Positions 26,259 through 35,845 of a stretch of 64,000 bases of DNA are shown here, piece after piece (the stretch's first letter is position 1; each line of letters begins with the position of its first letter). Where the stretch lies: the NCBI GenBank assembly GCA_963725425.1, contig CAVRYJ010000031.1, positions 744,001 through 808,000 on the forward strand, written 5' to 3'. Source of the stretch: Clostridium_I sp963725425. GTDB taxonomy: Bacteria; Bacillota; Clostridia; Clostridiales; Clostridiaceae. The position numbers and the translations under genes are program-made. The notes beneath the pieces were generated by a model that was given only the letters and a program-made list of their open reading frames with translations, did not search any database and was not told the DNA's origin.

Positions 26259-27140
26259 CTACCCTTTTACTGCCCCAGCAGTAAGACCCTTAGCAATAAA
26301 TCTCTGTAAAAGCATAAATAAAATTGCTACTGGTATAGTTGCCATAACTGCTGCTGCTGAGAACTGAGTCCAATTGGCCGAAAATTGATTGTATATAAAT
26401 TGCATTAGGCCTGTTGCCAAAGTTTGATTACTTGCATCCTTCATTAAAGCACTAGTATATGCGAATTCACTATAAACCCCAACAAAACTGAACAAGAATA
26501 TAACAGCTAGCATTGGTTTTGATAATGGAAGTATTATTTTGGTGAATACTTGAAAGTGACTAGCTCCATCAACCTTAGCGGCTTCATCTAATTCTTTAGG
26601 AAGACTATCAATAAAGCCTTTTAATAGCCAAATATTATATGCACTCCCACCTGCTAGTAGGAGAATAAGAATCCAAAATTGATCAATAAATCCATATTTA
26701 TAAGCCACGCCCAAAACTGCAGGAACAGTCATTGTAGCTGGAAACATTTGAAGAATTAACAATGACATTAACCCATTTTTTCTTCCTTTAAATTTCATTC
26801 TTGAAAAAGCATATGCAGCAAAAATACTGATGACTAACTGTATTAGAGCAACAGTTGTACATAAAATCATGCTGTTTCTCATCCATATTTTAAAATCAGT
26901 TTCATTTAAAACCTTTGTATAATTGCTAAAAGTTATTGCCTTAGGCAATAATGTAGTAGAAAAGAAAGTTTCACCTTTAGTTAATGAAGACGTAACTACT
27001 GAAAACATAGGAAATAGAACAATTAATATGGAAATCCAAAGCACAAATCTTGAAATCCAAAGGTCCCTTACTTCATCTGATCTTAACCTATGTTTATAAC
27101 CTAAATTATTTTGTATTTTCTCATCAGTTTTTACTTTCAT
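26259..27140 (-). CDS. malG: Maltodextrin ABC transporter permease (MalG type)
   Basis: 293 residues with six membrane helices. Family blocks are LFPMFSVVTSSLTKGE at the start, NSMILCTTVALIQLVISIFAAYAFSRMKFKGRK, and the EAA loop ELDEAAKVDGASHFQVFTKIILPLSKPMLAVIF. The C-terminus GLTAGAVKG is the typical MalG ending. It pairs with MalF to form the channel for the lipoprotein encoded upstream. AAGGAGG precedes the ATG; only two bases separate it from malF. No ATPase gene is present, so a shared MsmX-like ATPase encoded elsewhere is expected, as in many Firmicutes. Confidence 0.92.
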   Translation of the reverse strand: MKVKTDEKIQNNLGYKHRLRSDEVRDLWISRFVLWISILIVLFPMFSVVTSSLTKGETFFSTTLLPKAITFSNYTKVLNETDFKIWMRNSMILCTTVALIQLVISIFAAYAFSRMKFKGRKNGLMSLLILQMFPATMTVPAVLGVAYKYGFIDQFWILILLLAGGSAYNIWLLKGFIDSLPKELDEAAKVDGASHFQVFTKIILPLSKPMLAVIFLFSFVGVYSEFAYTSALMKDASNQTLATGLMQFIYNQFSANWTQFSAAAVMATIPVAILFMLLQRFIAKGLTAGAVKG

Positions 27141-27142
27141 AA

Positions 27143-28105
27143 TTAATCTACCTCCTTAAATGCTCCGGATAATTTGAAGCTTATAAAACTAATTGTACCA
27201 ATAATTACAAATAGTATTATGGAAAACGCTGCTCCCATATCATATCTAGTATATTGGGTAGAAAGCTTATATGTTGTTGATGCAAGTATATCCGTATATC
27301 CTGCAAATTGAGTAGTGACTTTTGCAGGTAATCCTTTTGTTATAAAATAAGCTGCACCTAGATTGGAGAAGTTAAATGAAAAAGAAGATATTAAAAGTGG
27401 TAATGATGATGATGTTATTGATGGTAATGTGATTTTTGTAAACTTTTGAAATTTAGTAGCCCCATCAATATCTGCTGCCTCATAATAAGTATCAGGAATA
27501 TTTGAAAGTGCGCCAATACATACATTCATCATATATGGAAAACCTAGCCAAAGAGTTGCAATACAAACTCCTACTCTAGCCCAAAACGGATCAATTAGCC
27601 ATGGAATTCCAGTATTAATGAGATGTAAACTTTTCAATAAAATATTAATTCCACCATATTTTTGATCTAGTAACCCTTGCCAAGCTAAAGTTGCAATAGT
27701 TGCTGGAAGTGCCCAAGGCAAAATTAGTAATCCTTTATAAATTGTTGCTTCTTTCATATTGGGATTATTTAATAATATTGAAAAAAATAAGCCTATAGCG
27801 AAAGACCCAAATGTTCCAACAACTGCAAAAATTATTGTCCATCCAAAGACCGGAAAAAATATAGATTTAAAAGGTCCATTGAAAATTGATACAAAGTTGT
27901 CGATTCCTATTAAGTGAAAATCATTTAAATGATTTAAATTGTAATTTGTAAATGCAAGGTACACAGTATACACAATAGGTAAAAAAGCTAATATAAATAT
28001 TGAAATTAATGCAGGGGATAAATACACATATGGTCTTATTTTATCGTATAATTTTTTATGCATAACTGGTTTTTTTGGTCTCTTTGGTTTTTCTAGATTT
28101 ACCAT
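27143..28105 (-). CDS. malF: Maltodextrin ABC transporter permease (MalF type)
   Basis: 320 residues, six helices, preceded by CAGGAGGG. It shows the MalF/sugar-permease pattern: YVYLSPALISIFILAFLPIVYTVYLAFTNYNL, LLILPWALPATIATLAWQGLLD, and the EAA loop YYEAADIDGATKFQKFTKITLPSITSSSLPLLISSF. It lacks the large P2 loop of E. coli MalF, as Gram-positive versions do. It lies in an operon after malE; a strong hairpin in the 88-bp gap may lower permease expression relative to the binding protein. Confidence 0.92.
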   Translation of the reverse strand: MVNLEKPKRPKKPVMHKKLYDKIRPYVYLSPALISIFILAFLPIVYTVYLAFTNYNLNHLNDFHLIGIDNFVSIFNGPFKSIFFPVFGWTIIFAVVGTFGSFAIGLFFSILLNNPNMKEATIYKGLLILPWALPATIATLAWQGLLDQKYGGINILLKSLHLINTGIPWLIDPFWARVGVCIATLWLGFPYMMNVCIGALSNIPDTYYEAADIDGATKFQKFTKITLPSITSSSLPLLISSFSFNFSNLGAAYFITKGLPAKVTTQFAGYTDILASTTYKLSTQYTRYDMGAAFSIILFVIIGTISFISFKLSGAFKEVD

Positions 28106-28151
28106 TAATAACCCTCCTGTAATCTATATTTTAATAACTCTATATTAATTA

Positions 28152-28188
28152 AACTTTATAAGGAGAGTTTTACTCTCCTTATAAAGTT
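28152..28188 (-). promoter_or_regulatory. Intercistronic hairpin between malE and malF
   Basis: AACTTTATAAGGAGAGT and ACTCTCCTTATAAAGTT pair perfectly over a 3-base loop. The minus-strand sequence after it has only a weak U run. Such stems commonly stabilise malE mRNA or partly stop transcription, raising binding protein over permease. Confidence 0.75.
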
Positions 28189-28193
28189 GTTTT

Positions 28194-29402
28194 TTATTTC
28201 ATTAGTGCGATTCCTTGTACAACTTGGTCATGCATAGCTTTTCCTGCTGCATCTGGAGTTATTTTACCTGCAGTTAATAATTGTAAGTTGTTTCCAGTTG
28301 GAGTCCATACTGTTTGCATTTCTGGAATATTAGGCATTGGCTGGCCATTTTTAACTTGTGTAATGAAAGCTGATGTTATCTTATTATCTTTGAATTCTGG
28401 TTTATTTAATTCTGAATTAAGTGCTGGTATTCTATTACCTGCTTTAATTACTGATTCATTATTTTCTTGAAGATACTTCATTAAGTCCCAATCTTCCGTT
28501 TTATTCTTAGAATTAGAATTTACAAAAGATGCTTGTACTCCAACGAATGAAGGTATTCCTCCTGGAAGTGGTGATACTGAAAATTTTGTACCTGCTGTTG
28601 TTAATGTACTAACATCCCATGGTCCACTTATATAGAAACCAATTTTCCCTGATTGAAAGGATGCAAGTGCGGTACTCCCTTTGATATCAGGAGTCATAAA
28701 TTTATATTTTGTAACAAAATCTTGAATTGTCTGTAATCCTTTTATTGATCCGGCATTTCCAAGACCTACATCATTAGGATCTAAAGCTCCTTTTCCTTTA
28801 TCTTTGAATACATATCCGCCATTAGCAGCCATAAAAGTATAACTAAAATAGAGGTTATTAACATCATACTGAAATCCAACTTTTTGACTTTGAGCAATCA
28901 AATCGTCAACTGTTGTTGGTACAGTTGTAACTTTATCTGTGTTATAGAACAATGCATATGTTTCAATACTCATTGGAACAGCATACATTTTCCCGTCATA
29001 GGATACTGCTTTAATTGATGTATCCACATAATCAGATGTATTAATTACACCTGATGGAACTGGTTCTAATAAACCAGCCTTTTGGAAAGTTCCAAAGTTG
29101 TCATGAGCCATTCCATACATAATGTCAGGACCCTTACTACTCCTTGCTGCTTGCAAGAATTCTTGACTTTTTGATGTATCTAATGAATCTAATTGCACGG
29201 TTACAGTGTTGCCAGTTTTCTTAGCCCACTTCTGTGCTACTGTATTTAATGCAGTGATTTCTGGTTTTGTTAAATGTGACCAAACTATAAGATGTTTTCC
29301 TGACTTTGTTGTAGAGCTTGTACTTGATCCGCACCCGACTAAAGCTGTTGTTAGTAAAAGAGCTGTTAAAACTGAACATAATACTTTTACTTTTCTATTC
29401 AT
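28194..29402 (-). CDS. malE: Maltose/maltodextrin-binding lipoprotein (MalE type)
   Basis: 402 residues from ATG 29402, which follows AGAGGGGGAAAA. Signal peptide LLTTALVGC ends in a lipobox Cys, followed by a Ser/Thr-rich linker. The mature protein is an SBP family 1 member: LIVWSHLTKPEITALNTVAQKW, GPDIMYGMAHDNFGTFQKAGLLEPV, YAVPMSIETYALFYNTDKV, and GKIGFYISGPWDVSTLTTAG. The AHDNFG and PWD motifs fit maltodextrin binders. Its promoter carries a LacI-type operator. It is the first and probably most expressed gene of malEFG. Confidence 0.92.
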   Translation of the reverse strand: MNRKVKVLCSVLTALLLTTALVGCGSSTSSTTKSGKHLIVWSHLTKPEITALNTVAQKWAKKTGNTVTVQLDSLDTSKSQEFLQAARSSKGPDIMYGMAHDNFGTFQKAGLLEPVPSGVINTSDYVDTSIKAVSYDGKMYAVPMSIETYALFYNTDKVTTVPTTVDDLIAQSQKVGFQYDVNNLYFSYTFMAANGGYVFKDKGKGALDPNDVGLGNAGSIKGLQTIQDFVTKYKFMTPDIKGSTALASFQSGKIGFYISGPWDVSTLTTAGTKFSVSPLPGGIPSFVGVQASFVNSNSKNKTEDWDLMKYLQENNESVIKAGNRIPALNSELNKPEFKDNKITSAFITQVKNGQPMPNIPEMQTVWTPTGNNLQLLTAGKITPDAAGKAMHDQVVQGIALMK

Positions 29403-29438
29403 GTGTTTTTCCCCCTCTAAATAATTTATAACATTCCA

Positions 29439-29493
29439 TGCAAACGGTTGCAATGTTTAATTTGATTATAGAATAGCTTTTCAAGTTAGTCAA
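29439..29493 (-). promoter_or_regulatory. malE promoter with LacI-type operator
   Basis: TTGACT (29488-29493) and TATAAT (29465-29470) are 17 bp apart on the minus strand. TGCAAACGGTTGCA (29439-29452) lies just downstream of the -10, in a position that would block initiation. The operator shares the TGCAA-NCGN-TTGCA form with 26063-26076. Confidence 0.85.
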
Positions 29494-29565
29494 TAGCAAT
29501 TTCAATTTTATATGAGATTTTTTTAGTTTTTAGCCAATTTCCCATTTTATATAAAATTCTATAAC

Positions 29566-30240
29566 TTATGCATAACTGTTATTTCTATAAACCGTTGGTG
29601 AAACCCCTACTATAGCTTTGAAGTTTCTACTGAAATGACTTTGATCATAGAAACCCAATAAAATCCCAATATATAAAATGCTTTTATCTGTACTAAGTAG
29701 CAGGTTCTTTGCCCTACCTATTTTCACTTTTTTTACATATTTCATTACTGAAATATTCATATTTTTTTTAAAACAATCGCTTGCATAGCCCACTGAAATG
29801 TTTAAATCCCTAGCTAATTTATCAAGAGACAAGTGATTTTCAATATTTATATGTATGTATTGAAGCATTCTATTAATCATAAAATTATCAGTGACTTGAA
29901 TATCATTTATTAAAATATTAAAATACTCAGTTGCCATGCTAATTTCTAGAGCTTGCAGTTCAGTTAAATTAGTAATAGCCTGGATTTCATAATAATATTT
30001 ATTGTATAAAGGATGAAGGGCACTCGTTGACACTCCATTTTTTATAATTTCCTTAGTGTATATTGCATTCCAAATAATTAAATTATTTTTTTTATTACTA
30101 ATTGACTGTCCATCTTCTTTTTCCTGTAGATGTTTTTCTTTGATATTACTTAATACTTTTGATATATTTTTTGATTCCATTAAAAAGAATATATCATTAT
30201 TAAAAATATAAATATCGGATTCAAAAGTCTCTAACATCAT
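29566..30240 (-). CDS. AraC family transcriptional regulator
   Basis: 224 residues with AAGAAGAGGTG before the ATG. The C-terminal AraC domain (about 125-222) is clear: INIENHLSLDKLARDLNISVGYASDCFKKNMNISVMKYVKKVKIGRAKNLLL, then the second helix-turn-helix LGFYDQSHFSRNFKAIVGVSPTVYR. The N-terminal half is not a recognised sugar-binding cupin; it resembles the sensor part of clostridial YesN-like regulators. It is transcribed toward malE, which starts about 160 bp past its stop. A role in activating maltodextrin uptake is inferred from position only. Confidence 0.85.
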   Translation of the reverse strand: MMLETFESDIYIFNNDIFFLMESKNISKVLSNIKEKHLQEKEDGQSISNKKNNLIIWNAIYTKEIIKNGVSTSALHPLYNKYYYEIQAITNLTELQALEISMATEYFNILINDIQVTDNFMINRMLQYIHINIENHLSLDKLARDLNISVGYASDCFKKNMNISVMKYVKKVKIGRAKNLLLSTDKSILYIGILLGFYDQSHFSRNFKAIVGVSPTVYRNNSYA

Positions 30241-30731
30241 TTTACACCTCTTCTTTTAACCACAACTTTATCATTTTTAAAAACCAAATTCAATAATAAT
30301 ACATAAGATCACATTGTTTATATACATATTTTATTAACCATATACAATTTGTTTTAAATAATTATGTTATAATTGCACCATAAACAGAGTTCTTAGTTTC
30401 AGGTGGAGTTTTTTCTCCATCTGAAACTTATTAACAGATTTCTTAGCATCTTTGATGCTTAGAAATCGTTATCCTTTAGGGGAAATCGTTAGTAAGGCGC
30501 GTGTCAGCCGTTATACTCTAAATAGAAAGCAATTGATGAAACTACTAAGTGACTAGCACCAAGCAAGCTTGGGTTCTCTACTTTTCTGCTTTTCCCACTT
30601 AGTAGAAGATAATAGTGTTACGGATGGTATCATCGGATAAATATACTAATGGATAAAAAAGTATCAATGTCATCTTCCACTTGTTATTTTTTCATATGTC
30701 TAATTAAAATGTTTAAATGAGGTAGATAAAA
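30241..30731. other. Intergenic region between araC-type and GH13 genes
   Basis: No protein gene seen. It is largely occupied by structured repeat copy 2 (30378-30650). AT-rich flanks should contain the divergent promoters, but no convincing -35/-10 pair was chosen. Confidence 0.5.
30378..30650. repeat. Structured repeat element, copy 2
   Basis: It starts ACCATAAACAGAGTTCTTAG, close to copy 1. AGTTTCAGGTGGAG pairs with CTCCATCTGAAACT. An added hairpin TTCTTAGCATC/GATGCTTAGAA follows. Further on, CTACTAAGTG pairs perfectly with CACTTAGTAG (about 30540-30605), enclosing ACCAAGC/GCTTGGGT. The end reads AAGATAATAGT then GGATGGTATCATCGGAT, parallel to copy 1's AAGATAGTAGT then GGTAGTCATGGGAT. Conserved stems with differing loops point to a structural RNA or mobile element end rather than chance. 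Confidence 0.65.
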
Positions 30732-32455
30732 ATGAACAGACATGCAATATATCATATTACTGAACCACCTTACGCCTATGGTAAAAATTTGAACACACTA
30801 GTCTTAAGAATAAGAACAGCAAAATGTGATATTAAAAAATGCTATGTGCATTATAGAAGCAGATATAATTGCCAAGATCCATATTATGTTAAAGAAATGA
30901 AAATTATAGCTCAGGCTGATTTGTTTGATTATTTTGAAACAGAAGTATCCGTGGAGAGAAACAGGTATAGGTACTACTTTGAATTAATTGACACAAATAA
31001 CAATAGAATATTTTTTGATGAGAGAGGTTTTAGACAAAAAGCACCAACTTTAGATCAATTTACGGCTTTTCAATTTGCCTATCTAGCACAGGGCGATATA
31101 TATGAAGAGTCCACTTGGCTACAAGAATCAGTTGCCTACCAAATTTTCCTAGAACGTTTTAATAATGGTGATAAAAGTAATGATCCAAAAAATACCGCCA
31201 TATGGGGTTCTCAAGTAAAAACTAGATCCAGTTTTGGTGGAGATCTTCAAGGACTTATTGATAAACTAGCCTATTTAGAAGAATTGGGTATTAATTTAAT
31301 TTACTTAACTCCTATATTTAAATCCAATTCAAACCACAAATATAATACAGCAGATTATTATGCCGTTGACCCTCAGTTTGGAACACTAGGCACCGCAAAA
31401 GAGCTGATAAAAAAATGTCACGAAAAAGGTATTAGAATCATTTTTGATGCGGTATTCAATCATTCGGGTAGTGACTTTTTGCCTTCAAGGATTTACTAAA
31501 AAATCAATTAGCTTCAAAGTATAATGATTGGTATTTTATCGATAGTTACCCAGTTAGCACTGATAAAGTTACCTATTATACTTTTGGTGATGGTCTCAGT
31601 AACATGCCAAAATTGAATACCCACAACAAAGAAGTAAGAAAGTATTTATTACAGGTTGGTGAATTTTGGGTAAAAGAAATAGGTATTGATGGTTGGAGAT
31701 TGGATGTTTGTGATGAAGTTGACCATGATTTTTGGAGAGCATTTAGTAAAGTAGTTAAAGGTGCTAACAAAGATGCCATTATAGTCGGGGAAATAATGCA
31801 TGAAGCGAATTCCTTCTTAAAAGGGGATCAGATGGACAGTATAATGAACTATCCTTTTAAATTTGCTTTAGTGGATTTCTTCGGTAAAAGAAGCATACCT
31901 GTAGAAAAATTTAACGATATACTGTCCTTTAACCGAACTATTTACATGAGTAGCATCACAAGGCAACTCTGGAATCTAATTGGTAGTCATGATACTAAGA
32001 GATTTTTAACTGAATGTGGGGATAATGTAGACAGAATGAAGCTTGCAATTGCCTTCCAGTTCTGCTATCAAGGTGTCCCTTATATTTATTATGGAGATGA
32101 AATCGGTCTTAATGGTGGTGAAGACCCTCAGTGCAGAAAATGTATGATTTGGGAAGAGGATAAACAGAACATGGAATTATTTAACCTTTACAAGACTATG
32201 ATATCCCTTAGAAAAGATAATAAGGCTCTTATTTATGGAGATTATAAAACACTATACTGCAAAGACAACATATTGGTTTTTAATAGAAGTTATGAAGGTA
32301 CATCCATCTTAATTGCTATTAACAATAACGATGAGAAGTCCAGTGTTAATATATCTTTAGGCCACAATGCTGTAGATATTTTAACTTCAGAGAAAATACT
32401 ATTAAACAATGGATTAATCTTAGAACCCATGGAATTTAAAATAATTAAACTGTAA
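30732..32455 (+). pseudogene. GH13 cyclomaltodextrinase/neopullulanase-like enzyme, frameshifted
   Basis: Two frames make one enzyme of about 574 residues. The first (30732-31499) has the N-terminal beta domain and the start of the barrel with VAYQIFLERFNNGD, GGDLQGLIDKLAYLEELGINLIYLTPIF and DAVFNHSG. The second has nucleophile GWRLDVCDE, acid/base VGEIMHEA and SHDTKRF, then the C-terminal beta domain. They meet in the T5 run 31476-31480; adding one T gives SDFFAFKDLLKNQLASKYNDW. The enzyme would cut maltodextrins inside the cell. It starts with a GAGGTAG ribosome site and is divergent from the AraC-malEFG side. All catalytic residues survive, so error versus true break is open. Confidence 0.9.
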
Positions 32456-32491
32456 GCTATGGAGTTAAGGCGCCTGCTCTTAACTTGCTTT

Positions 32492-32518
32492 TCACTTGTC
32501 ACTTGTCACTTGTCACCT
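32492..32518 (-). repeat. Heptamer array (GACAAGT type) at the lacI-type 3' end
   Basis: On the minus strand GTGACAAGTGACAAGTGACA-type units run from inside the last codons past the stop. The codons GTG ACA AGT GAC AAG TGA (VTSDK-stop) derive from it. It is a third unit type with the same 7-bp period. Confidence 0.8.
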
Positions 32519-33514
32519 GCATTGTTGATTCTCTTTCAATTAGGTTAGTCTCTATTATGTAATGAGTCTCATCCACATTGTTTTTTAGCTTATCAATTAA
32601 TAATTTAGAAGCATAGTATCCAACTTTTTTAACATTGATATCAACAGACGTTAATGTTGGCTTATGATATTCCGCTAAAGGGGTATTGTTAAATCCAATA
32701 ACAGCAACGTCTCTTATGTTTTTTTCATTCATAACTTTATATGTTCCAAAAGCCAACAAATCATCAGCGGCCACTACTGCCTCTGGAGTTTCATTTTCTA
32801 GTATAGCTTTCATTGCATCATAACCACATTCTTCATTAAATCCATTGACCTCTTTTATTAATTTCTTATCAACATTAACGCCATGTACCTTATGAGCTTG
32901 AATATATCCATTTAGCCTATCTTTTCCAACGCTTATCTCATTTTTAGGTCCTATAAATGCTATTCTCTCGTATCCTTTCATTAAAAGTTTACTTACAACA
33001 TTATACATAGCTTGAAAATTATCATTATCTACCCACAAAACATTTTTGTATCCTCAGGTCTACCAATAACCACAAATGGAAATTCCATTTCTTTCAGGTA
33101 TTCTATACAGCTATCTTCAGAATATACCGTTGTAAGTATTATCCCATCTGTTAAATTACCATTTACGTAATCTTTTACACATTTTAGTTCTTCTTCCTTG
33201 TCAGAACAGAAAGTGTACATTATGTAATACCCTTGTTTCTTGGCATAAGCACTTATACCTTCCATTACCTGTATAAAAAATGGGTTTTTAGACAAATCTT
33301 CTATTTTACTAGTTAAAATAATACCAATAATATTAGTTGATTTATTTGCAAGACCTCTTGCAACTACATTAGGATGATAATTTAACTTTATAATTATATC
33401 TCTAACTTTCTTTTTCGTTTTTTCACTTATTCTGGGATTTTCACTTATAACCCTTGACACAGTTGAAGGGGCTACGTTTGCTTCTCTCGCTACATCCTTT
33501 ATAGTAACGCTCAT
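32499..33514 (-). pseudogene. LacI family regulator (MalR-like), frameshifted
   Basis: The 5' frame (33029-33514) has the LacI helix-turn-helix VTIKDVAREANVAPSTVSRVI and hinge NYHPNVVARGLANK. The 3' frame (32499-33038) completes the sugar-binding domain: YERIAFIGPKNEISVGKDRLNGY, PEAVVAADDLLAFGTYKVM, and VAVIGFNNTPLAEYHKPTLTSVD. They join in the T5 run at 33043-33047 (A5 on the coding strand); one more A restores EDTKNVLWVDNDNF, total 338 residues. It probably controls the two TGCAA-NCGN-TTGCA operators of this locus. If the break is real, the maltodextrin genes would lose this control. Confidence 0.9.
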
Positions 33515-33572
33515 TTATTTTCACATCCTGACATTCAATTTTACACAAACGGGTTCGGCTTTGCACAACCGC

Positions 33573-33614
33573 TTTCATACATTCAATTGTATGAAACCTC
33601 ATTATGTATGTCAA
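33573..33614 (-). promoter_or_regulatory. Promoter of the lacI-type gene with palindromic operator
   Basis: TTGACA (33609-33614) and TACAAT (33586-33591) are 17 bp apart on the minus strand. A 24-bp imperfect palindrome, TTTCATAC-N8-GTATGAAA at 33573-33596, covers the -10. It lacks the CG-centred form of the mal operators, so another regulator, or a different binding mode, may act here. Confidence 0.75.
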
Positions 33615-33876
33615 GTGAATTTAATCAGTTAAAAATTAATAGTTAAGAGTTGATGAAGATTTTTCTGCTGGCGCAGAAATAATCAATTGAAATAAAAATA
33701 ATAAAACCCATAGTTCTGTTTAATCATCCCTATAAGTCTTACACAATTAAATAATACGGTTATTTCATTTCATATTTTTTTATGTTTTTATATCATTTAT
33801 GTTCTTTATTATATTTTCTATTTTGCCCTAAGGCAAAATTTCCTTAACTCTTAACTTTTATCTCTTAACTATTAAC
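33615..33876. repeat. Facing heptamer arrays between lacI-type and trpA genes
   Basis: A plus-oriented array with hairpin TTTTTCTGCTGGCGCAGAAA lies at about 33630-33682. AT-rich filler follows. A minus-oriented element with hairpin ATTTTGCCCTAAGGCAAAAT and heptamers (about 33821-33874) abuts the trpA stop. The minus element probably ends the trp operon transcript. Nothing else seen. Confidence 0.75.
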
Positions 33877-34668
33877 TTAATGAAGTGCTTCTTTAACTTC
33901 TTTAACGAAGTTTCTTACGTTTTCCAGCATTTCTTTTTGGTTTTCCATTTCATCCACTTTTTTAACAATAGCACTTCCAATAATAATTCCATCACAATAT
34001 TGTTTAAGTTCTTTAGCCATTTTAGCATCGGATATTCCAAAACCAATTGCTTTTGGAATGTCTGTAAACTTAGAAACGGTATCCATATAAGCTTTCATGT
34101 CTGTGTTAATTTCTGTCCTTGTACCCGTAACTCCATTAGTTGAAACGCAGTATATAAATCCACTGGCATTTTTAACTATTTTTTCTATCCTTTCCTTTGA
34201 TGTTGGCGCGATTAGTGGGATAAGTGCAACTTCATATCTATCTGTAATAGTAAGAATATCTTTTCTTTCTTCAATAGGTAAATCCGGTATTATTATCCCA
34301 TCTATTTGAGCTTCATTACATTGTGCTATAAATCTCTCTATTCCATATTTAAATACTGAATTATAATAAACCAAAAACACTAGTGGAACCTCTGTATTTT
34401 TGCGTATATTTTTAACTGCATCCATTATGCCTTTAATTGTTGTACCATTTTTAAGTGATCTAGCAGAAGACTTTTGAATGGTAGCTCCATCAGCTATTGG
34501 ATCTGAATATGGAACCCCAAGTTCAATAATATCAGCTCCACCATCTTCCATTGCATACACAAGCTTAGCTGTAGTTTCAAAATCCGGATCACCAGCGGTT
34601 ACAAAAGAAATCATTGCCTTTTCATTTTTTTCCCTTAGTTCTTTAAATTTCAAATCTATTCTATTCAT
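33877..34668 (-). CDS. trpA: Tryptophan synthase alpha subunit
   Basis: 263 residues, normal length. Conserved blocks are AMISFVTAGDPDFETT, the catalytic Glu in IIELGVPYSDPIADG with the following Asp, PLVFLVYYNSVFKYGIERF, GIIIPDLPIEE, and the phosphate loop GFGISDAKMAKEL. It cleaves indole-glycerol phosphate to indole and passes it to TrpB. It is the last gene of trpEGDCFBA; its start overlaps trpB by 8 bp. A heptamer array and hairpin follow its stop. Confidence 0.96.
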   Translation of the reverse strand: MNRIDLKFKELREKNEKAMISFVTAGDPDFETTAKLVYAMEDGGADIIELGVPYSDPIADGATIQKSSARSLKNGTTIKGIMDAVKNIRKNTEVPLVFLVYYNSVFKYGIERFIAQCNEAQIDGIIIPDLPIEERKDILTITDRYEVALIPLIAPTSKERIEKIVKNASGFIYCVSTNGVTGTRTEINTDMKAYMDTVSKFTDIPKAIGFGISDAKMAKELKQYCDGIIIGSAIVKKVDEMENQKEMLENVRNFVKEVKEALH

Positions 34669-35842
34669 TTAAAGTTACCCCCATTATTTTAGCTATAGTG
34701 TTAACATCCTTATCTCCTCTACCTGATATATTTACAATCATAAGTTTATCCTTAGAAAGTGCTTTTGCTAATTTCATTGCATAGGCAATTGCATGGGAAC
34801 TTTCAAGTGCAGGTATAATTCCTTCTGTAGCAGATGTATCCATAAAAGCTTTTACAGCTTCATCATCTTTAATTGATACATACTCAGCCCTTCCTATGTC
34901 ATGCAAATATGCATGTTCAGGCCCTACGCCAGGATAGTCAAGTCCTGCGGATATTGAGTAAGCAGGAAGTATTTGTCCATCTTCGTCCTGAAGTACATAA
35001 GTCATCATTCCATGTATTACACCAACTGAGCCCTTAGCTATAGTTGCAGCATTTTCTTCTGTATCAACTCCACGCCCTGCTGCTTCTACTCCAATTAGTT
35101 TTACATCCTTATCATCTATAAATGGATAAAAAATTCCCATGGCGTTACTTCCACCGCCAATACAAGCCAATATATAATCAGGAAGTCTCCCCTCTTTTTC
35201 TAGTATCTGTCTCCTAGCTTCATCCCCGATTACTCTTTGAAATTCTCTTACCATAGTTGGATATGGGTGTGGTCCCATAACAGTTCCTATAACGTAAAAA
35301 GTATCATCTATACATGTAACCCATTGCCTCATAGCTTCATTTACAGCATCCTTTAAAGTACCGGTTCCTGCCGTTACTGAAGTAACTTTTGCTCCCAAAA
35401 TCTTCATTTTGAATACATTTAGTGCTTGTCTTTGTATGTCTTCCTCACCCATAAATATTTCACATTCCATACCAAACATAGCAGCTACAGTTGCTGTAGC
35501 AACTCCGTGTTGACCAGCTCCAGTCTCTGCAATAACCTTCTTCTTACCCATTCTCTTAGCTAAAAGTATCTGTCCTAAAGCATTATTAATTTTGTGAGCT
35601 CCTGTATGATTCAAATCCTCTCTTTTAAAATATATCTTTGCTCCACCTAATCTTTTTGTTAGATTTTCTGCATAATAAAGTGGAGATTCCCTTCCCACAT
35701 AATCCTTCAAATAATATTTAAATTCATCAATAAACTTTTCATCTGCCATTGCCTTGTCAAATTCCTCTTCAAGTTCTGTCACAGCACTCATAATAGTTTC
35801 TGGTACATATTGTCCGCCAAATTTTCCAAATCTACCTTTCAT
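34661..35842 (-). CDS. trpB: Tryptophan synthase beta subunit
   Basis: 393 residues. The PLP-binding Lys is in DLNHTGAHKINNALGQ, catalytic Glu in AETGAGQHGVATA, phosphate loop in CIGGGSNAMGIF, and Ser in NISGRGDKD. This is the TrpB1 type that works with TrpA, condensing indole with serine. The ATG follows the restored trpF stop by three bases, so the pair is tightly coupled. Confidence 0.97.
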   Translation of the reverse strand: MKGRFGKFGGQYVPETIMSAVTELEEEFDKAMADEKFIDEFKYYLKDYVGRESPLYYAENLTKRLGGAKIYFKREDLNHTGAHKINNALGQILLAKRMGKKKVIAETGAGQHGVATATVAAMFGMECEIFMGEEDIQRQALNVFKMKILGAKVTSVTAGTGTLKDAVNEAMRQWVTCIDDTFYVIGTVMGPHPYPTMVREFQRVIGDEARRQILEKEGRLPDYILACIGGGSNAMGIFYPFIDDKDVKLIGVEAAGRGVDTEENAATIAKGSVGVIHGMMTYVLQDEDGQILPAYSISAGLDYPGVGPEHAYLHDIGRAEYVSIKDDEAVKAFMDTSATEGIIPALESSHAIAYAMKLAKALSKDKLMIVNISGRGDKDVNTIAKIMGVTLNE

Positions 35843-35845
35843 TTT

